Position numbers and translations under genes: made by a program. The notes beneath the pieces were generated by a model. It was given only the letters and a program-made list of their open reading frames with translations, was not told the DNA's origin and did not search any database. Positions 26,468 to 37,600 of a stretch of DNA of 64,000 nt are shown piece after piece (position 1 is the stretch's first letter; every line of letters starts with the position of its first letter). Source of the DNA: Dyadobacter soli (GTDB lineage: Bacteria > Bacteroidota > Bacteroidia > Cytophagales > Spirosomataceae); contig NZ_FNAN01000020.1 of assembly GCF_900101885.1 (NCBI RefSeq), positions 124,001-188,000 on the forward strand. The letters are read 5' to 3'.

Positions 26468-28186
26468 ATGCCAATCTACAATAGTCAGACGAAGAACCGA
26501 TGCTTTACTGCATTGCTCGTAACATTGCTTCTTTCAACAACAGCACTCACATCATTTGATCGTCGTGCGGAAAAGCCCAGCGAATTGCCGAATTCCGGCC
26601 TGACAACACCGCAAGGCTTTTCAGCGATTAAACTTATTGAAGGGATCGGCAAAGTCAGGCACTTGATCGTCACGCCGAAAGGACATATTTATGCACGCCT
26701 CGCGCGACCGATTAACGGGCAGGGAACATTGGTTTTAAGCGAAAGCGATGGGAAAGCGATCGTAAAAGCAGGTTTTGGCAACTACGGCGGAACGGGCGTT
26801 CATCTTTATAACGGCTATCTGTATACTTCATCCAATTCAGAGATATTCCGCTATAAGGTGGATGAAAATGAACAGGTGATCAATCCCGACGAGCCGGAAG
26901 TGATCGTTACCGGGCTGGTGGATAAAGGAACCCATGAAACCAAGTCGATCATGATGGACAATAGCGGAAATATGTATATTCCAATCGGTTGCCCCTCTAA
27001 CTCGTGCCAGATTGAAGACAGAAAGAAAGGATCGATGGGACAGCCGGGCTGTCCTTTGCTGGAAACCTCCGGCGGGGTTTGGAAATTTAGTCCCAACAAG
27101 CTCAACCAAACTTATGCAGACGGAGTGCGCTACGCCACGGGACTGCGGAATGTGGTAGCCGTTGACTGGAATAACCAGACCAACCAGCTCTATGTGATGC
27201 AGCACGGGCGCGACCAGCTCGACAATCTTTTTCCCAACTTGTACAACAGCAAAGACAATGCGGAACTACCTGCTGAATGTATGTACGCGCTCAAAAGCGG
27301 CGATAATGCGGGCTGGCCTTTTATTTATTATGATCCCGTCAAACAGAAAAAAATACTTGCGCCCGAGTACGGCGGTGACGGCAAAAAGGAGGGGAGCTCC
27401 GAATATATCGACCCGGTAGCGGCATTTCCCGCGCACATGGCCCCTAACGACATTCTTTTTTATACGGGCAATCAATTTCCGTCCAGGTATAAAAATGGCG
27501 CTTTCATTGCCTTTCATGGCTCCTGGAACCGAAGCCCGGAACCACAGGCCGGTTATTTCGTAGTATTCCAACCGTTTAAAAATGGCAAGCCGTTTGGCAA
27601 ATGGGAGGTTTTCGCGGACGGTTTTTCAGGATCGCCGGAAAAGACGGCTTCGGGCAGGGCTGATCATCGCCCTTGCGGACTGGCACAAGGGCCGGATGGT
27701 TCGCTTTATGTGAGCGATGATTCGAAGGGGGCGATCTATAAAATTACATACAGCAAAACGCATTCAGGCAAGCCCGTTGCAACTGCATCTGCAAGCGTTC
27801 CTTCCCGAAAGCCCGGTAAGAAATCGCCTCCGCAAAGCGTGCCAGCTGCGATCAGGTCGTCCTATCAGGCCGGACAGGCGATTTACAGCAAGCATTGCCT
27901 GGTATGTCACCAGGCGGATGGCGGCGGGGTCCAGAACCTGAATGCGCCGCTGGTCAGAACCGATTATGTGCTGGGAAATAAGAACCGGTTGATCCGGGTC
28001 ATATTAGACGGAATGGGGGGCGTGGACGTGAATGACGAAAGATATACCAATGTAATGCCTTCACACAGCTTTCTGACCGACAAGCAGATCGCCGATGTGT
28101 TGACCTATGTGCGCAATAGTTTCGGCAATAAGGCCAGCGCCGTTACCCCTGCCGAGGTAACGACTGCTCGCAAAACACACGAATGA
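26468..28186 (+). CDS. Sorbosone dehydrogenase-like propeller fused to cytochrome c
   Basis: A 572-residue exported protein: signal peptide (about 12-29), a glucose/sorbosone dehydrogenase-type six-bladed propeller (about 45-430, with TGLRNVVAVDWN, MQHGRDQL, GDNAGWPFIYYDP and FIAFHGSWNR) and a C-terminal cytochrome c domain with CLVCH at 477-481 and Met530 (NVMPSH) as probable axial ligand. Such fusions pass electrons from sugar or polyol oxidation to the respiratory chain. A His/Arg set for PQQ is not certain. A low-complexity linker (about 435-460) joins the domains. Stop is followed by 145 bp and a convergent GH2 gene. Confidence 0.87.
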   Translation: MPIYNSQTKNRCFTALLVTLLLSTTALTSFDRRAEKPSELPNSGLTTPQGFSAIKLIEGIGKVRHLIVTPKGHIYARLARPINGQGTLVLSESDGKAIVKAGFGNYGGTGVHLYNGYLYTSSNSEIFRYKVDENEQVINPDEPEVIVTGLVDKGTHETKSIMMDNSGNMYIPIGCPSNSCQIEDRKKGSMGQPGCPLLETSGGVWKFSPNKLNQTYADGVRYATGLRNVVAVDWNNQTNQLYVMQHGRDQLDNLFPNLYNSKDNAELPAECMYALKSGDNAGWPFIYYDPVKQKKILAPEYGGDGKKEGSSEYIDPVAAFPAHMAPNDILFYTGNQFPSRYKNGAFIAFHGSWNRSPEPQAGYFVVFQPFKNGKPFGKWEVFADGFSGSPEKTASGRADHRPCGLAQGPDGSLYVSDDSKGAIYKITYSKTHSGKPVATASASVPSRKPGKKSPPQSVPAAIRSSYQAGQAIYSKHCLVCHQADGGGVQNLNAPLVRTDYVLGNKNRLIRVILDGMGGVDVNDERYTNVMPSHSFLTDKQIADVLTYVRNSFGNKASAVTPAEVTTARKTHE

Positions 28187-28331
28187 CGGCTGACCGATGT
28201 TTCCGGGCAGAAAAAGCACAGGCAGCCGTAACGGAGTGGGCTATTGACCAAACATGGTTGTCGAGTGCCCATTGCTATCTGGTCAGTTTGTGAAAGGGTA
28301 TGGCGCCTGCATTACCTTTTGCAGTTCCATT

Positions 28332-31145
28332 TCAGTGGGTCTTTGAAAAATCGAATCTTAAAATTCTTTTTACCGGTGTGCCATTCAGCATCGTATTTTT
28401 CTGGCTCTGTGGCCCCATTTGGTCGGCATCCTGAAACTTGGTACCGATGGCACTGATGTTGTCGAGGAATCCGAATGTAGATTCAGGAAATGGCGGGCTC
28501 GTCTTATCATTACCGGCTGCCTTAGGTTTGCTGGGGCTCATCATTTGCAAGAAGACAGGCTCGTCACTGTACACCGTGATATTACCCTCTCTGGTTTCGA
28601 TAACTACCCACTTCACCTCGGAATGAAATCCTTTGAACTCCGGTGAAATGAAGTTTTCGCCTGTGACAGCGTCGTTGTAGGCTTTATGCCAAACGCCGTA
28701 TTTAAGGCCTCTCAGCCTGTTTTTCCAAACCCGGTAGGGTCCTCTGCCCAGCCATTTCATGCCGGTGACATTCTCTTGTGGATAATCGAAAGTTACACCC
28801 ATAAAATCGGCCGCGCCCCGCTGCGAGTACTCGTACGTTAGTTCTGCGGGCTGGCCGGATGCAAAAAGCCAATGCGCTGTAAATGAATTGCCGTCGCCTT
28901 GGTAATGCGCCTCGACTTCGTAACCCCGTGATCCGGCAAAATGTCTGAACGATTTCAGAGGTAATTGTTTTCCGGCCAAACGGGGGCCACCCGTCAGGGA
29001 TATGTCGCCGGCAGGTCTGCTCACCTTTGCCAGATAGCCTGTCGTTTTATCAAAAGTATAGGTTATGCTGCCGGCTTTCAATGCCAGCGCCGCAGCTGTT
29101 TCGCTGGGCTGAAGGGTTTCTGCCTGCATTTGTGTTGACAGCGTATGATCGGGATTTTCAGATTGAGTCGGGATAGTCCAGGACCATGTAAACAGCTCTT
29201 TACCATTGGGATCCGTTGCGGTGAGATAGAGCGCCTCGCTTTTGCGCCAGTCACGGGGGAGGTTCAGGTTCAGGTTTCCGGTTTGGCCCGCCGGGAGGGA
29301 TATGGGCTGCGGCTGCCCTGTATGATTGACAATGGCCTGCGCGGTGGTGTCGGCAGAGTTCGGGAACGAGACCAATTGCCACGAAAACTTGCATTGACTT
29401 AAATCCGTGAAGGAATAGTGGTTTTCAACGGTGATATTGCCGTCGAAATTAGGTGAAAGCTGCTTGCGGGTAATGCGGACGGGCGACCAGATTTCCTTGA
29501 TCGTGTAAAAACTCGCCTCTTTTTCGTAATGCGGCCCTACTATGCCGTCCGGGGCGTAGTTGCCGAACACGTCGATGACCTTGGGTTGACCCGGCAGCTG
29601 TTTGTCAGTTCTAACTACGCCTTCATCCATGAACACCCATAAAAAGCCGCCGGCACCATGCGGATGTTTGAGCATTAGATCCCAAAAATCATCCAGACCG
29701 GCCCCGTGCCCGCCGTCGAACAAACCGTGCATGAATTCGGTAGGCATTAGAATGTCCCGGTCGTAGAGCACCGAGTTGGCCATATAGCCGTAATCGGGGT
29801 AATGCTTTGTGTCAAATCCGTTGAAGCGTTCCCAGGGATGTAGCACGGTACGTTTTTGGGGATCATATAACGCGTAATCGCCGTCCAGCGCGCGATTCCA
29901 TCCACCCTCGTTGCCATTGTCCCAAAATAGAATGGACGGGTGGTTTACATCGCGGATGACCAGTTCCTTCAAAAGTTTTCGCCCGGCGATCGTGTCATAT
30001 TTGTTTTGCCAGCCCGTCAGCTCGTCCAGCACGTACATGCCCAGCGAGTCGCATACATCCAGAAAATGGATATCGGGCGGATAATGGGACATCCGAACCG
30101 CATTCATATTCATAGCTTGCATGAGCTGCACATCCTTGATGCTAACTGCTTTACTTGTCGTCCGACCGGTTTCTGGCACAAATGTGTGCCGGTTGACTCC
30201 CCGAAGCACGACCTTCTTGCCATTGACATATAATCCGTCATTCTTGACCACTTCGACGGTGCGGAAGCCGAACCGTTGGGTAAGCGTATGCAGCAGCTTC
30301 CCCTGCTGATCTGTTAGCGAAACCCGGACCTGGTACAGATTCGGGGTTTCTGCATTCCACAGTTTGACGTCGTGAAACACCTGCTTCAAGTTTACCGCCG
30401 TGTCCGGGCGATTTATTTTTGCTAAGAACGGCTCACCGACATTATGCCCGTTCAGTGTCTGGACCTGTGCCATCAGTTGCTGCCCCGCATGAGCTGTTGT
30501 AAATACATCCAACGAGAAATGCCCGTTTGCCTTCGCGTCAACTGCAATACGGTCAATGAATTGCCTGGGCTTAATTTCCAGGTATACAGGCCGGTAAATC
30601 CCCCCGAATGCCCAGAAGTCGCCGTGACGCTCGGCAACATCGACCGACCGGTTGGCCGACTCCTTGTGAACCGTCACTTCCAGCAGGTTGCTGCCTTTTT
30701 TGATGAACGGGGTGATCTCGTATTCAAACTGGGTAAAGCCGCCCTGGTGAGTGTTTCCCACGGATTTACCGTTAATTTTTACGTCGGTATCGGTCATCGA
30801 ACCCTGAAAGACGATCATTACCCGTTTGGATTTCCAGTCGTTGGGGACCTGAAATGAGTGCCGGTACATGCCAACTTCGTCTGCCTTGGTGCTGTCTTTC
30901 CGGTTTTCCACGCCATAGGTATATTTACCGAAGCCCTGAAATTCCCAGTTTGATGGTACGGCAATCTTCGTCCATTTGCCGCTGTTCTGGCCTTTGCTGC
31001 AAAAGAAATCCCATAAAACGGTTTGATCCTTATCGGTTCCGGAAAGATAGACTCTCTGACTTTGCTGGGCCAAACCTGCATTAGCCATTCCGAGCAGCAG
31101 CAAGCTGCACAATTTTAGCATACGAAGCTGCTTGATTTTGAACAT
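28332..31145 (-). CDS. GH2 family beta-galactosidase-like enzyme
   Basis: A 937-residue secreted glycosidase with a signal peptide (KLCSLLLLGMANAGLAQ). Order: sugar-binding jelly roll (about 55-190, IAVPSNWEFQGFGKYTYG), immunoglobulin-like domain, and TIM barrel with RGVNRHTFVPETGR, NMNAVRMSHYP, LDELTGW and HPSILFWDNGNEGGW, giving N412-E413 as acid/base; Glu470 (MPTEFMHG) is the likely nucleophile. The C-terminal domains (LGRGPYRVWKNRLRG) are as in LacZ-type enzymes. Beta-galactosidase or related activity is inferred. It is 62 bp downstream of the PQQ-type dehydrogenase gene on the same strand. Confidence 0.92.
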   Translation of the reverse strand: MFKIKQLRMLKLCSLLLLGMANAGLAQQSQRVYLSGTDKDQTVLWDFFCSKGQNSGKWTKIAVPSNWEFQGFGKYTYGVENRKDSTKADEVGMYRHSFQVPNDWKSKRVMIVFQGSMTDTDVKINGKSVGNTHQGGFTQFEYEITPFIKKGSNLLEVTVHKESANRSVDVAERHGDFWAFGGIYRPVYLEIKPRQFIDRIAVDAKANGHFSLDVFTTAHAGQQLMAQVQTLNGHNVGEPFLAKINRPDTAVNLKQVFHDVKLWNAETPNLYQVRVSLTDQQGKLLHTLTQRFGFRTVEVVKNDGLYVNGKKVVLRGVNRHTFVPETGRTTSKAVSIKDVQLMQAMNMNAVRMSHYPPDIHFLDVCDSLGMYVLDELTGWQNKYDTIAGRKLLKELVIRDVNHPSILFWDNGNEGGWNRALDGDYALYDPQKRTVLHPWERFNGFDTKHYPDYGYMANSVLYDRDILMPTEFMHGLFDGGHGAGLDDFWDLMLKHPHGAGGFLWVFMDEGVVRTDKQLPGQPKVIDVFGNYAPDGIVGPHYEKEASFYTIKEIWSPVRITRKQLSPNFDGNITVENHYSFTDLSQCKFSWQLVSFPNSADTTAQAIVNHTGQPQPISLPAGQTGNLNLNLPRDWRKSEALYLTATDPNGKELFTWSWTIPTQSENPDHTLSTQMQAETLQPSETAAALALKAGSITYTFDKTTGYLAKVSRPAGDISLTGGPRLAGKQLPLKSFRHFAGSRGYEVEAHYQGDGNSFTAHWLFASGQPAELTYEYSQRGAADFMGVTFDYPQENVTGMKWLGRGPYRVWKNRLRGLKYGVWHKAYNDAVTGENFISPEFKGFHSEVKWVVIETREGNITVYSDEPVFLQMMSPSKPKAAGNDKTSPPFPESTFGFLDNISAIGTKFQDADQMGPQSQKNTMLNGTPVKRILRFDFSKTH

Positions 31146-31207
31146 ATAAGGGAAATTGAAGGGATGGGAAAAGTTGTTGTAATGGTGTCAGAATGCAAAA
31201 TGAATGG

Positions 31208-32416
31208 TTACGGGACTATTTTGTAAACAGCTCCTTTGCCGCTTTCCAGATGAACGGTGAGCATATAAAGCTCGCCATGCTGGTCCTCGCCAAAGCTGTA
31301 CACGTGCCAGTAGCCGACTTCGCGCGAGATCGGCAGCTTCTTGCGGTTCCAGGTTTTTTCTCCCGAGTTGGTCAGTTGCCATACCGGGCCGGTCCAGTCG
31401 GCGAAGATGTATTTGCCCACCAGTCCGGGAATGGCCTTTCCGCGGTAGACATAACCACCCGTCACACTAAGGCCCTCGCTGTGGGAGTATTCACTGATCG
31501 GGTCTACCAGGTTACCAGGCGCGGGGTCGGTTGCGTTGTGAATGTGCATACCTTCCCGTATCCGCCAACCGTAATTAGCACCCTTTTTGATCAAATTGAT
31601 TTCTTCGAACTTGTCCTGGCCTACTTCGCCCGCAAAGAGCTGGCCTGTCTTGCGATCAAAGGAGATCCTCCATGGGTTGCGGAAGCCGTAAGCAAATATT
31701 TCCGGCATTGCCGGGCGACCGTCGGCGGTTTTCTTTCCAGCAAAGGGATTGTCTTTCGGGATCCCATAGGGTTGCTGGTTCACGTCGATCCGCAGAATTT
31801 TTCCCATTAGTGAACTTAAATCTTGTCCATTACCGATCTGTCCATGCAAGTCGTGCTGCCCGCCACCGTCACCAATGGGGATATACAAGTACCCATCCGG
31901 ACCGAATTTCAAATCCCCTCCGTTGTGGCTGGGATCAGGATCGTCAACTTTAAGCACTATACGCATTGTCGCGGGGTCGACCTGGCCGGTATTTTTCGAA
32001 ACCGTGTATTCCCTGATTTGTTGTTGATTATTGACGCCCTCCGTTCGCGGAACCGGCGCGCTGCAATACACATAAAACTTACCATTAATGGCAAAGTCAG
32101 GGTGGAATGCCAGGCCCAGCAAGCCTCTTTCGTCGTAGCCTGAATTTTTGACGACTTCCCTGGAAATATCCAGAAAAGGTTCCGGCCGCAGTTTACCGTT
32201 ATCAATTATACGTATCCGGCCTTCTTGTTCGCATATGAATATTCGTTGGGATTTCCCGCCGGGTTCAACGGCAAAAACCGTGGGATGAGAGAGCTCGTCG
32301 GTGATTAGTTTCAGGTTAATACCGACCGGACTTTCGGGTGTTGATTGTTTCGTCGGCGAAGCAATTAACAGACCGGCAAACAGGAGTGAGGCAACAGGCT
32401 TAATGTAAAGAATCAT
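31208..32416 (-). CDS. PQQ-dependent sugar dehydrogenase (soluble glucose dehydrogenase family)
   Basis: A 402-residue exported six-bladed propeller. Family motifs are ERGLLGLAFHPDF, the catalytic-base region DPSHNGGDLKFGPDG with His164 (equivalent to His144 of Acinetobacter GdhB), IGDGGG, YGFRNPWRISFD with Arg246, GEVGQDKFEEINLI, GANYGW and GKYIFADWTG. A short hydrophobic N-terminus (VASLLFAGLLIAS) directs export. The enzyme oxidises aldoses to lactones using PQQ and calcium; no pqq biosynthesis genes are in the window, so the cofactor source is unknown. First gene of a two-gene unit with the GH2 enzyme, and divergent from the sigma factor gene. Confidence 0.9.
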   Translation of the reverse strand: MILYIKPVASLLFAGLLIASPTKQSTPESPVGINLKLITDELSHPTVFAVEPGGKSQRIFICEQEGRIRIIDNGKLRPEPFLDISREVVKNSGYDERGLLGLAFHPDFAINGKFYVYCSAPVPRTEGVNNQQQIREYTVSKNTGQVDPATMRIVLKVDDPDPSHNGGDLKFGPDGYLYIPIGDGGGQHDLHGQIGNGQDLSSLMGKILRIDVNQQPYGIPKDNPFAGKKTADGRPAMPEIFAYGFRNPWRISFDRKTGQLFAGEVGQDKFEEINLIKKGANYGWRIREGMHIHNATDPAPGNLVDPISEYSHSEGLSVTGGYVYRGKAIPGLVGKYIFADWTGPVWQLTNSGEKTWNRKKLPISREVGYWHVYSFGEDQHGELYMLTVHLESGKGAVYKIVP

Positions 32417-32700
32417 TTTGTACCAATTTGAAAAAGGCTACAAATAACCTGCTTTCATCCGAATGGCGCGTGACGTAAACGTCCATACTTTTTTCCGAAA
32501 CGTACAGTTTTTTCACATAGTTGGAAATCGGCCGGTTTTCTAAAAAGGCGAACAATGTATAAATGATAGTTATTCAGGTTTAATGTATACCTTCGGCATA
32601 TTTTGATTGCTAAAAACGAAAATCTCCACATGCCATCCTCTACATGGCATTCTATTTTAAACCTGACAAAGAATAATTGCTTAAGTGCAGCTCTGGTCGA

Positions 32701-33288
32701 ATGATTGCAGACAAATCCGATATCGAACTGTGGGAGCTATTTACCTCCGGAAGCCAGACCGCATTCGGCCGGCTATACGATAAGTATGCAGATCTGTTAT
32801 ATGCATTTGGACTGCGTTACACGTCAGATACGGATATGGTGAAAGACTGCATTCAGGATCTTTTCATCGATCTTCTTCATTACAGAGACGAACTGGCTAA
32901 GGATGTGAATGTACGCTACTACCTTCTAAAAAGTTTTAAAAGGAAATTGTACACAGCGAGTAAGAAGGCTGCCATTTTTAGTCTGAACGAATGGGATCTG
33001 GATGACAAGGTGGTATCCAGGTTTTCGTTCAGCGCTGAACAAGATATAATCGGTGATGAAAGACAGCTGGAAATGCTGCAAGCCCTGGCAGTGGAAATTA
33101 ACAAACTTCCCGAAAGACAGAAGGAGATACTGTACCTGAAATTTACACACAACCTGGATTACGAGGAAATAGCCTCGATGATGCAAATCTCTGTTCCCAC
33201 GTGCAGAACGTTTGTTTATCGTGCGATTAAGGAACTTCGCGGCAAGCTGGAAATTAGTGCCATACTGCTGATTTTGTGGACTTTATAG
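32701..33288 (+). CDS. ECF sigma factor (FecI-like)
   Basis: A 195-residue sigma-70 family protein. Region 2 is at about 15-75 (FGRLYDKYADLLYAFGLRY, DMVKDCIQDLFIDLL) and region 4 at about 125-180 (KLPERQKEILYLKFTHNLD, YEEIASMMQISVPTCRTFVY). The start is the ATG at 32701; upstream there is only a TTG. This belongs to the Bacteroidota SusC-linked sigma group. With the FecR gene 87 bp downstream and an STN-bearing SusC after that, it should be released when the outer-membrane transporter binds its ligand, then drive the susC-susD genes. Confidence 0.93.
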   Translation: MIADKSDIELWELFTSGSQTAFGRLYDKYADLLYAFGLRYTSDTDMVKDCIQDLFIDLLHYRDELAKDVNVRYYLLKSFKRKLYTASKKAAIFSLNEWDLDDKVVSRFSFSAEQDIIGDERQLEMLQALAVEINKLPERQKEILYLKFTHNLDYEEIASMMQISVPTCRTFVYRAIKELRGKLEISAILLILWTL

Positions 33289-33375
33289 AATTGTTTTATT
33301 CTTTTTGTTAAAAAAAATCATATTTGAAGTCTATATTTTGCGGTCTTCTTTCTCTTTCAATAAATTTTGGTTTCC

Positions 33376-34530
33376 ATGGAAGAGGAAGATTACGACGACT
33401 TACAAAATCATTCAGAAAATGACCCCGATCTGACGGGTCCGGAAAGCGTAATTGCGGATAACACGAGAATGCTGTTCGAATCGGCCCCCCAGGAAAAATT
33501 GCCTGCGGGCGAGAAAGACCGGATCTGGAACCGGGTAATAGCGTATGCTCAGATACCGAAAGCGGATACCGGGAAAAGGCTTTTCAGGCTTGCAAGCTGG
33601 TATCGCGTAGCTGCCGTCGTTACCCTGGTTTTGTTAGCAGGAGTAGGGTATAAGCTATTGAAACGTCCGGCTAGCGATGTAATGAAACAAGCCGCAGCAT
33701 CAGTCTCTATCGAATCCACAGAGACCCGTCTCATGCTGGCAGATTCCAGAACTATTAATTTGAAGGGTGAAAATTCTGATGTTGTTTATCAACATGACCT
33801 AATCAGAATCGACTCTTCCGGTGTCGAAAAAAATGTAAGCCCTGCTCAAAAACATGGTTTGAACACACTGGTTGTTCCTTACGGCAAGAGATCAAGAATT
33901 ACCTTATCTGACGGGACAAAGATCTGGCTCAACTCCGGCTCCAGACTTGTATACCCATCTGAATTTGCAGAAGGAAACCGGGAAGTTTACCTGGATGGTC
34001 AGGCCTATTTTGCGGTAGCGCATGACACAGATCGCCCATTTTATGTTCAGACCGACCATATGGACATCAAGGTACTTGGGACGGAGTTTGACATCAGCTC
34101 TTACGGAGATGATAACAAGGTATCTGCCGTATTGGCGAAAGGAAGTATAGAATTGCTTACTCAAAAGGATTCATTCTGGGGTGGACAAAGATCCAAGATG
34201 GTGCCCGGTACCCGCGCCGTTTACGACGAAATTTCCAGACGGGCGCAAATTGACAAAGTGAATGTCGACGAATGTATCTCCTGGAAAGACGGCTACCTGA
34301 TTGCCCATCATCAAACGTTGAACGAGGTCTTCAAGAAATTATCCCGCTACTACAAATACGATTTCACCATACGGGACGCGGAAGTAGGTTTGGAAACATT
34401 TTCGGGCTATCTGGATCTTCATGAGGATATAGACCAGATGGTCATCAGCCTGGCTGACGCTACATCATTGAAATATCACAAATCAGAAAGGAGGTTAATA
34501 TTCGAAAAGAAAGATATATCACCTGAATAA
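33376..34530 (+). CDS. FecR-family anti-sigma factor
   Basis: A 384-residue single-pass inner-membrane protein: cytoplasmic N-terminus that should bind the sigma factor (about 1-70), one membrane helix (WYRVAAVVTLVLLAGVGYKLL), and a periplasmic FecR domain (TLVVPYGKRSRITLSDGTKI, LNSGSRLVYP, REVYLDGQAYFAVAHD, HMDIKVLGTEFDI) plus a C-terminal DUF4974/STN-like domain (LNEVFKKLSRYYKYDF). It relays the STN-SusC signal. The ATG at 33376 is chosen over a TTG nine bases upstream. Followed by a hairpin before susC. Confidence 0.95.
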   Translation: MEEEDYDDLQNHSENDPDLTGPESVIADNTRMLFESAPQEKLPAGEKDRIWNRVIAYAQIPKADTGKRLFRLASWYRVAAVVTLVLLAGVGYKLLKRPASDVMKQAAASVSIESTETRLMLADSRTINLKGENSDVVYQHDLIRIDSSGVEKNVSPAQKHGLNTLVVPYGKRSRITLSDGTKIWLNSGSRLVYPSEFAEGNREVYLDGQAYFAVAHDTDRPFYVQTDHMDIKVLGTEFDISSYGDDNKVSAVLAKGSIELLTQKDSFWGGQRSKMVPGTRAVYDEISRRAQIDKVNVDECISWKDGYLIAHHQTLNEVFKKLSRYYKYDFTIRDAEVGLETFSGYLDLHEDIDQMVISLADATSLKYHKSERRLIFEKKDISPE

Positions 34531-34531
34531 A

Positions 34532-34559
34532 AACGGAAGACGCGGCTACGTCTCCCGTT
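34532..34559 (+). terminator. Hairpin between fecR and susC
   Basis: AACGGAAGACG pairs with CGTCTCCCGTT around a six-base loop (one mismatch). It begins 2 bp after the fecR stop and has no T-run; it may partly terminate or stabilise the mRNA, setting susC expression apart from the sigma/anti-sigma pair. Confidence 0.5.
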
Positions 34560-34626
34560 AGAATGCACTTGCAGGCAAGCAAGTGATTTTTAAACAATTG
34601 TGTTCAACAAATGTCCATTCAAATTT

Positions 34627-37600
34627 ATGAAAAAATTTGACCAGTCGGGGTATTGCCCTTTGGGAGAATTCGACCCACAAAAATTAATCAGGATTATGAA
34701 GCTGACAGTGTTGCTGTTATGGATCGGAATGATGGGTGTGCACGCTACCGGATACTCCCAAAAAGGAAAGATAAGCGTCAAAATAAAAAACGGAACTTTA
34801 ACAACTCTTTTTAACAAGATTCAGAAGGACACCGATTACAGAATTTTCTACAAGGATAATCTTCTCAATAAGGCTGCTGAACTGAAAGTAAATCTGGATC
34901 TGGAGAATGTGGAAGCGACCACGGCACTTGACCAGGCATTAAAAGGAAGCCGGCTGGATTACAAAGTAAACGGCAGACAAATATCGATTGTCGAAAGAGA
35001 ACCTGAAAATGAAAACTTCCGAGGCTTACCGGAGAAGACTGGGCTGGTTGAACAAAAAAGCATCCTGCTTTTTGAGATCACAGGTGTGGTCAGAGATCAA
35101 AAAGGAACTGCATTGGCCGGCGCTACCATAACGATCAAAGGATCCACGAAAGGGACAACAACAGATGCGAATGGGGCTTTTAAACTTAATGCGGAGAAAG
35201 GGGAAATTCTGGTTTTTTCATTCATAGGTTATCTCGGCAAGGAGGAAATCGTAGGGGATAAAACTACCTACGAAATAGAACTGGCCGAAGATGCAGCGGG
35301 ATTGGAGGAAGTAGTCGTAGTAGGTTTTGGGACACAAAGGAAAATCACAACGATCGGTGCCCAGTCCACGGTCTCTGTTGCAGATTTGAAGCAGCCCGTC
35401 CGCAACTTGACGACGGTACTGGCCGGACGCATTTCCGGTGTTATTTCCGTCCAGCGAAGCGGGGAGCCCGGATACGACAACGCATCCCTTTGGGTTCGCG
35501 GCGTTTCAACTTTTACCGGCACAAGTCCGCTCGTACTGGTCGACGGTGTCCAACGTGATTTCGCTAATATCAACCCTGAGGATATTGAAAGTTTTTCGAT
35601 ACTGAAAGATGCATCCGCGACTGCCGTGTATGGCGTCAGGGGTGCCAATGGGGTGATTCTTATCAACACAAAAAAAGGAAAGGCCGGCCGGCCGCAAATC
35701 AATGTCGGTTTGAGTCAGGGTGTAACCTCATTTACAAAACTGCCCAAGTTTGTTGATGGCGCAACGTATATGGAGATGGTTAACGAAGCCAAGTCTACCA
35801 GAGGGAATCCCGTTTCCTATTCACAGGATGCCATCGATAAAACCAGGAGCGGGGAAGATCCCTATCTGTATCCGAATGTCAATTGGTTTGATGAAATTTT
35901 TAAAAAATACGGCAAGAACAGCCGGGTGAATTTCAACATCACCGGAGGCTCCGAGAATGCCGACTACTATATCTCAACATCCTATTTCAGCGAGGCAGGT
36001 TTGTTTAAAACCGATGGATTGTCCAGTTACAACTCGGCTATCAAAACAGACAGATATAATTTCACTTCCAATGTGAACCTGAATCTGACTAAAACTACAA
36101 AGCTGAGTCTGGGGATACAAGGGTATGTCATGAATGGTAATTTTCCGGGAACGGGTACCAATGACATATTCGGGTCAGCCATGCAGGCACCACCGGTCAT
36201 TTATCCGGTCAAATATCCTGATGGAAAAATCGCAGGCCTTCAAGCCGGTTCTTCTGTCCAGAATCCTTACGATCAACTGACGCAATCCGGCTATGTAACT
36301 GAGTGGCGCAATCAGCTTTTGTCCAACATCCGGGTTAATCAGGATTTAGGTTTTTGGTTAAAGGGACTAAGCTTTACATCCATGTTTTCGTTTGACGCCT
36401 ACAATCAGCACACACTCCGGCGCACAAAAACGTCCGATAACTGGCTGGCGACAGGAAGAAATGAGGCAGGAGATCTCGTTTACAATCAGACGAGAATCGG
36501 GAGCGAATATTTGGGTTATTCAAGAACGAACAGCGGTGACCGGCAATTCTACACGGAAAGCTCTCTGAATTATAACAAGAATTGGGAGAAGCACGGATTG
36601 GGTCTGATGTTGCTTTATAACCAGACAGACAAGGTGCCAGGCTTCGCAGACGATTTTATTCTGTCTCTTCCTTTCCGAAACAGAGGTATAGCGGGTCGCG
36701 GTACCTATTCCTTCGCAGACAGGTATCTGATGGAATTCAATTTCGGTTATAATGGATCGGAGAATTTTGAACCTTCCAGAAGGTATGGTTTCTTCCCTTC
36801 AATAGGGTTGGGATGGGTAGCTTCCGATGAGAAGTTTTTCAAGCCGCTTGCCAACGCATTTCAGCTCTTCAAATTCAGGTTCTCCCACGGCCAGTCGGGA
36901 AATAGCAATATCGATCCGGACAATACAAGGCGATTTGGCTTTATTTCTACGGTGAACAATAACAGCTCGTATACGTTTGGTAAATCCTATGACGATAAAT
37001 TGGACGGTTTGGATATCGCTGAATACGCAGCCAGTGTGACCTGGGAAGTTTCAACCAAAACAAATTTTGGCTTAGACATACGCATGTTGAATAATGCCTT
37101 ATATCTGCAATTGGATTACTTCAAAGAGCAGCGGGATGGCATATTTCTTCGGAGGTCGTCATTGCCGGCCACGCTAGGTTTGAGAAATAATCCCTATGGG
37201 AATTTAGGAGTTACAGAAAATAAAGGATTCGACGGCACGATTGAGTACAACAAACGAATCGGTAAAGTGGATCTTGGAGTGAGAGGCACATTTACCTACG
37301 CGAAAAACAAGGTGATCCAGGACGACCTGCCGCCATGGAAATACCCGTGGCTGGAACGGAAAGGCCAGAAGATAGGTCAGCGGTTCGGTCTTATCGCGGA
37401 TGGGCTGTTTGAGACGGAGGATGAGATTAAAACGCATGCGACACAGGTAGGGAAAGTATTGCCCGGTGATGTCAAATTCAGGGACATCAACGGCGATGGA
37501 AAGATAGATGCATTCGATGAGATGCCGATCGGATATGGTTCAATTCCCGAAATCGTTTACGGATTTGGACTGACATTAGGTTATAAGAATTTCTCTCTTG

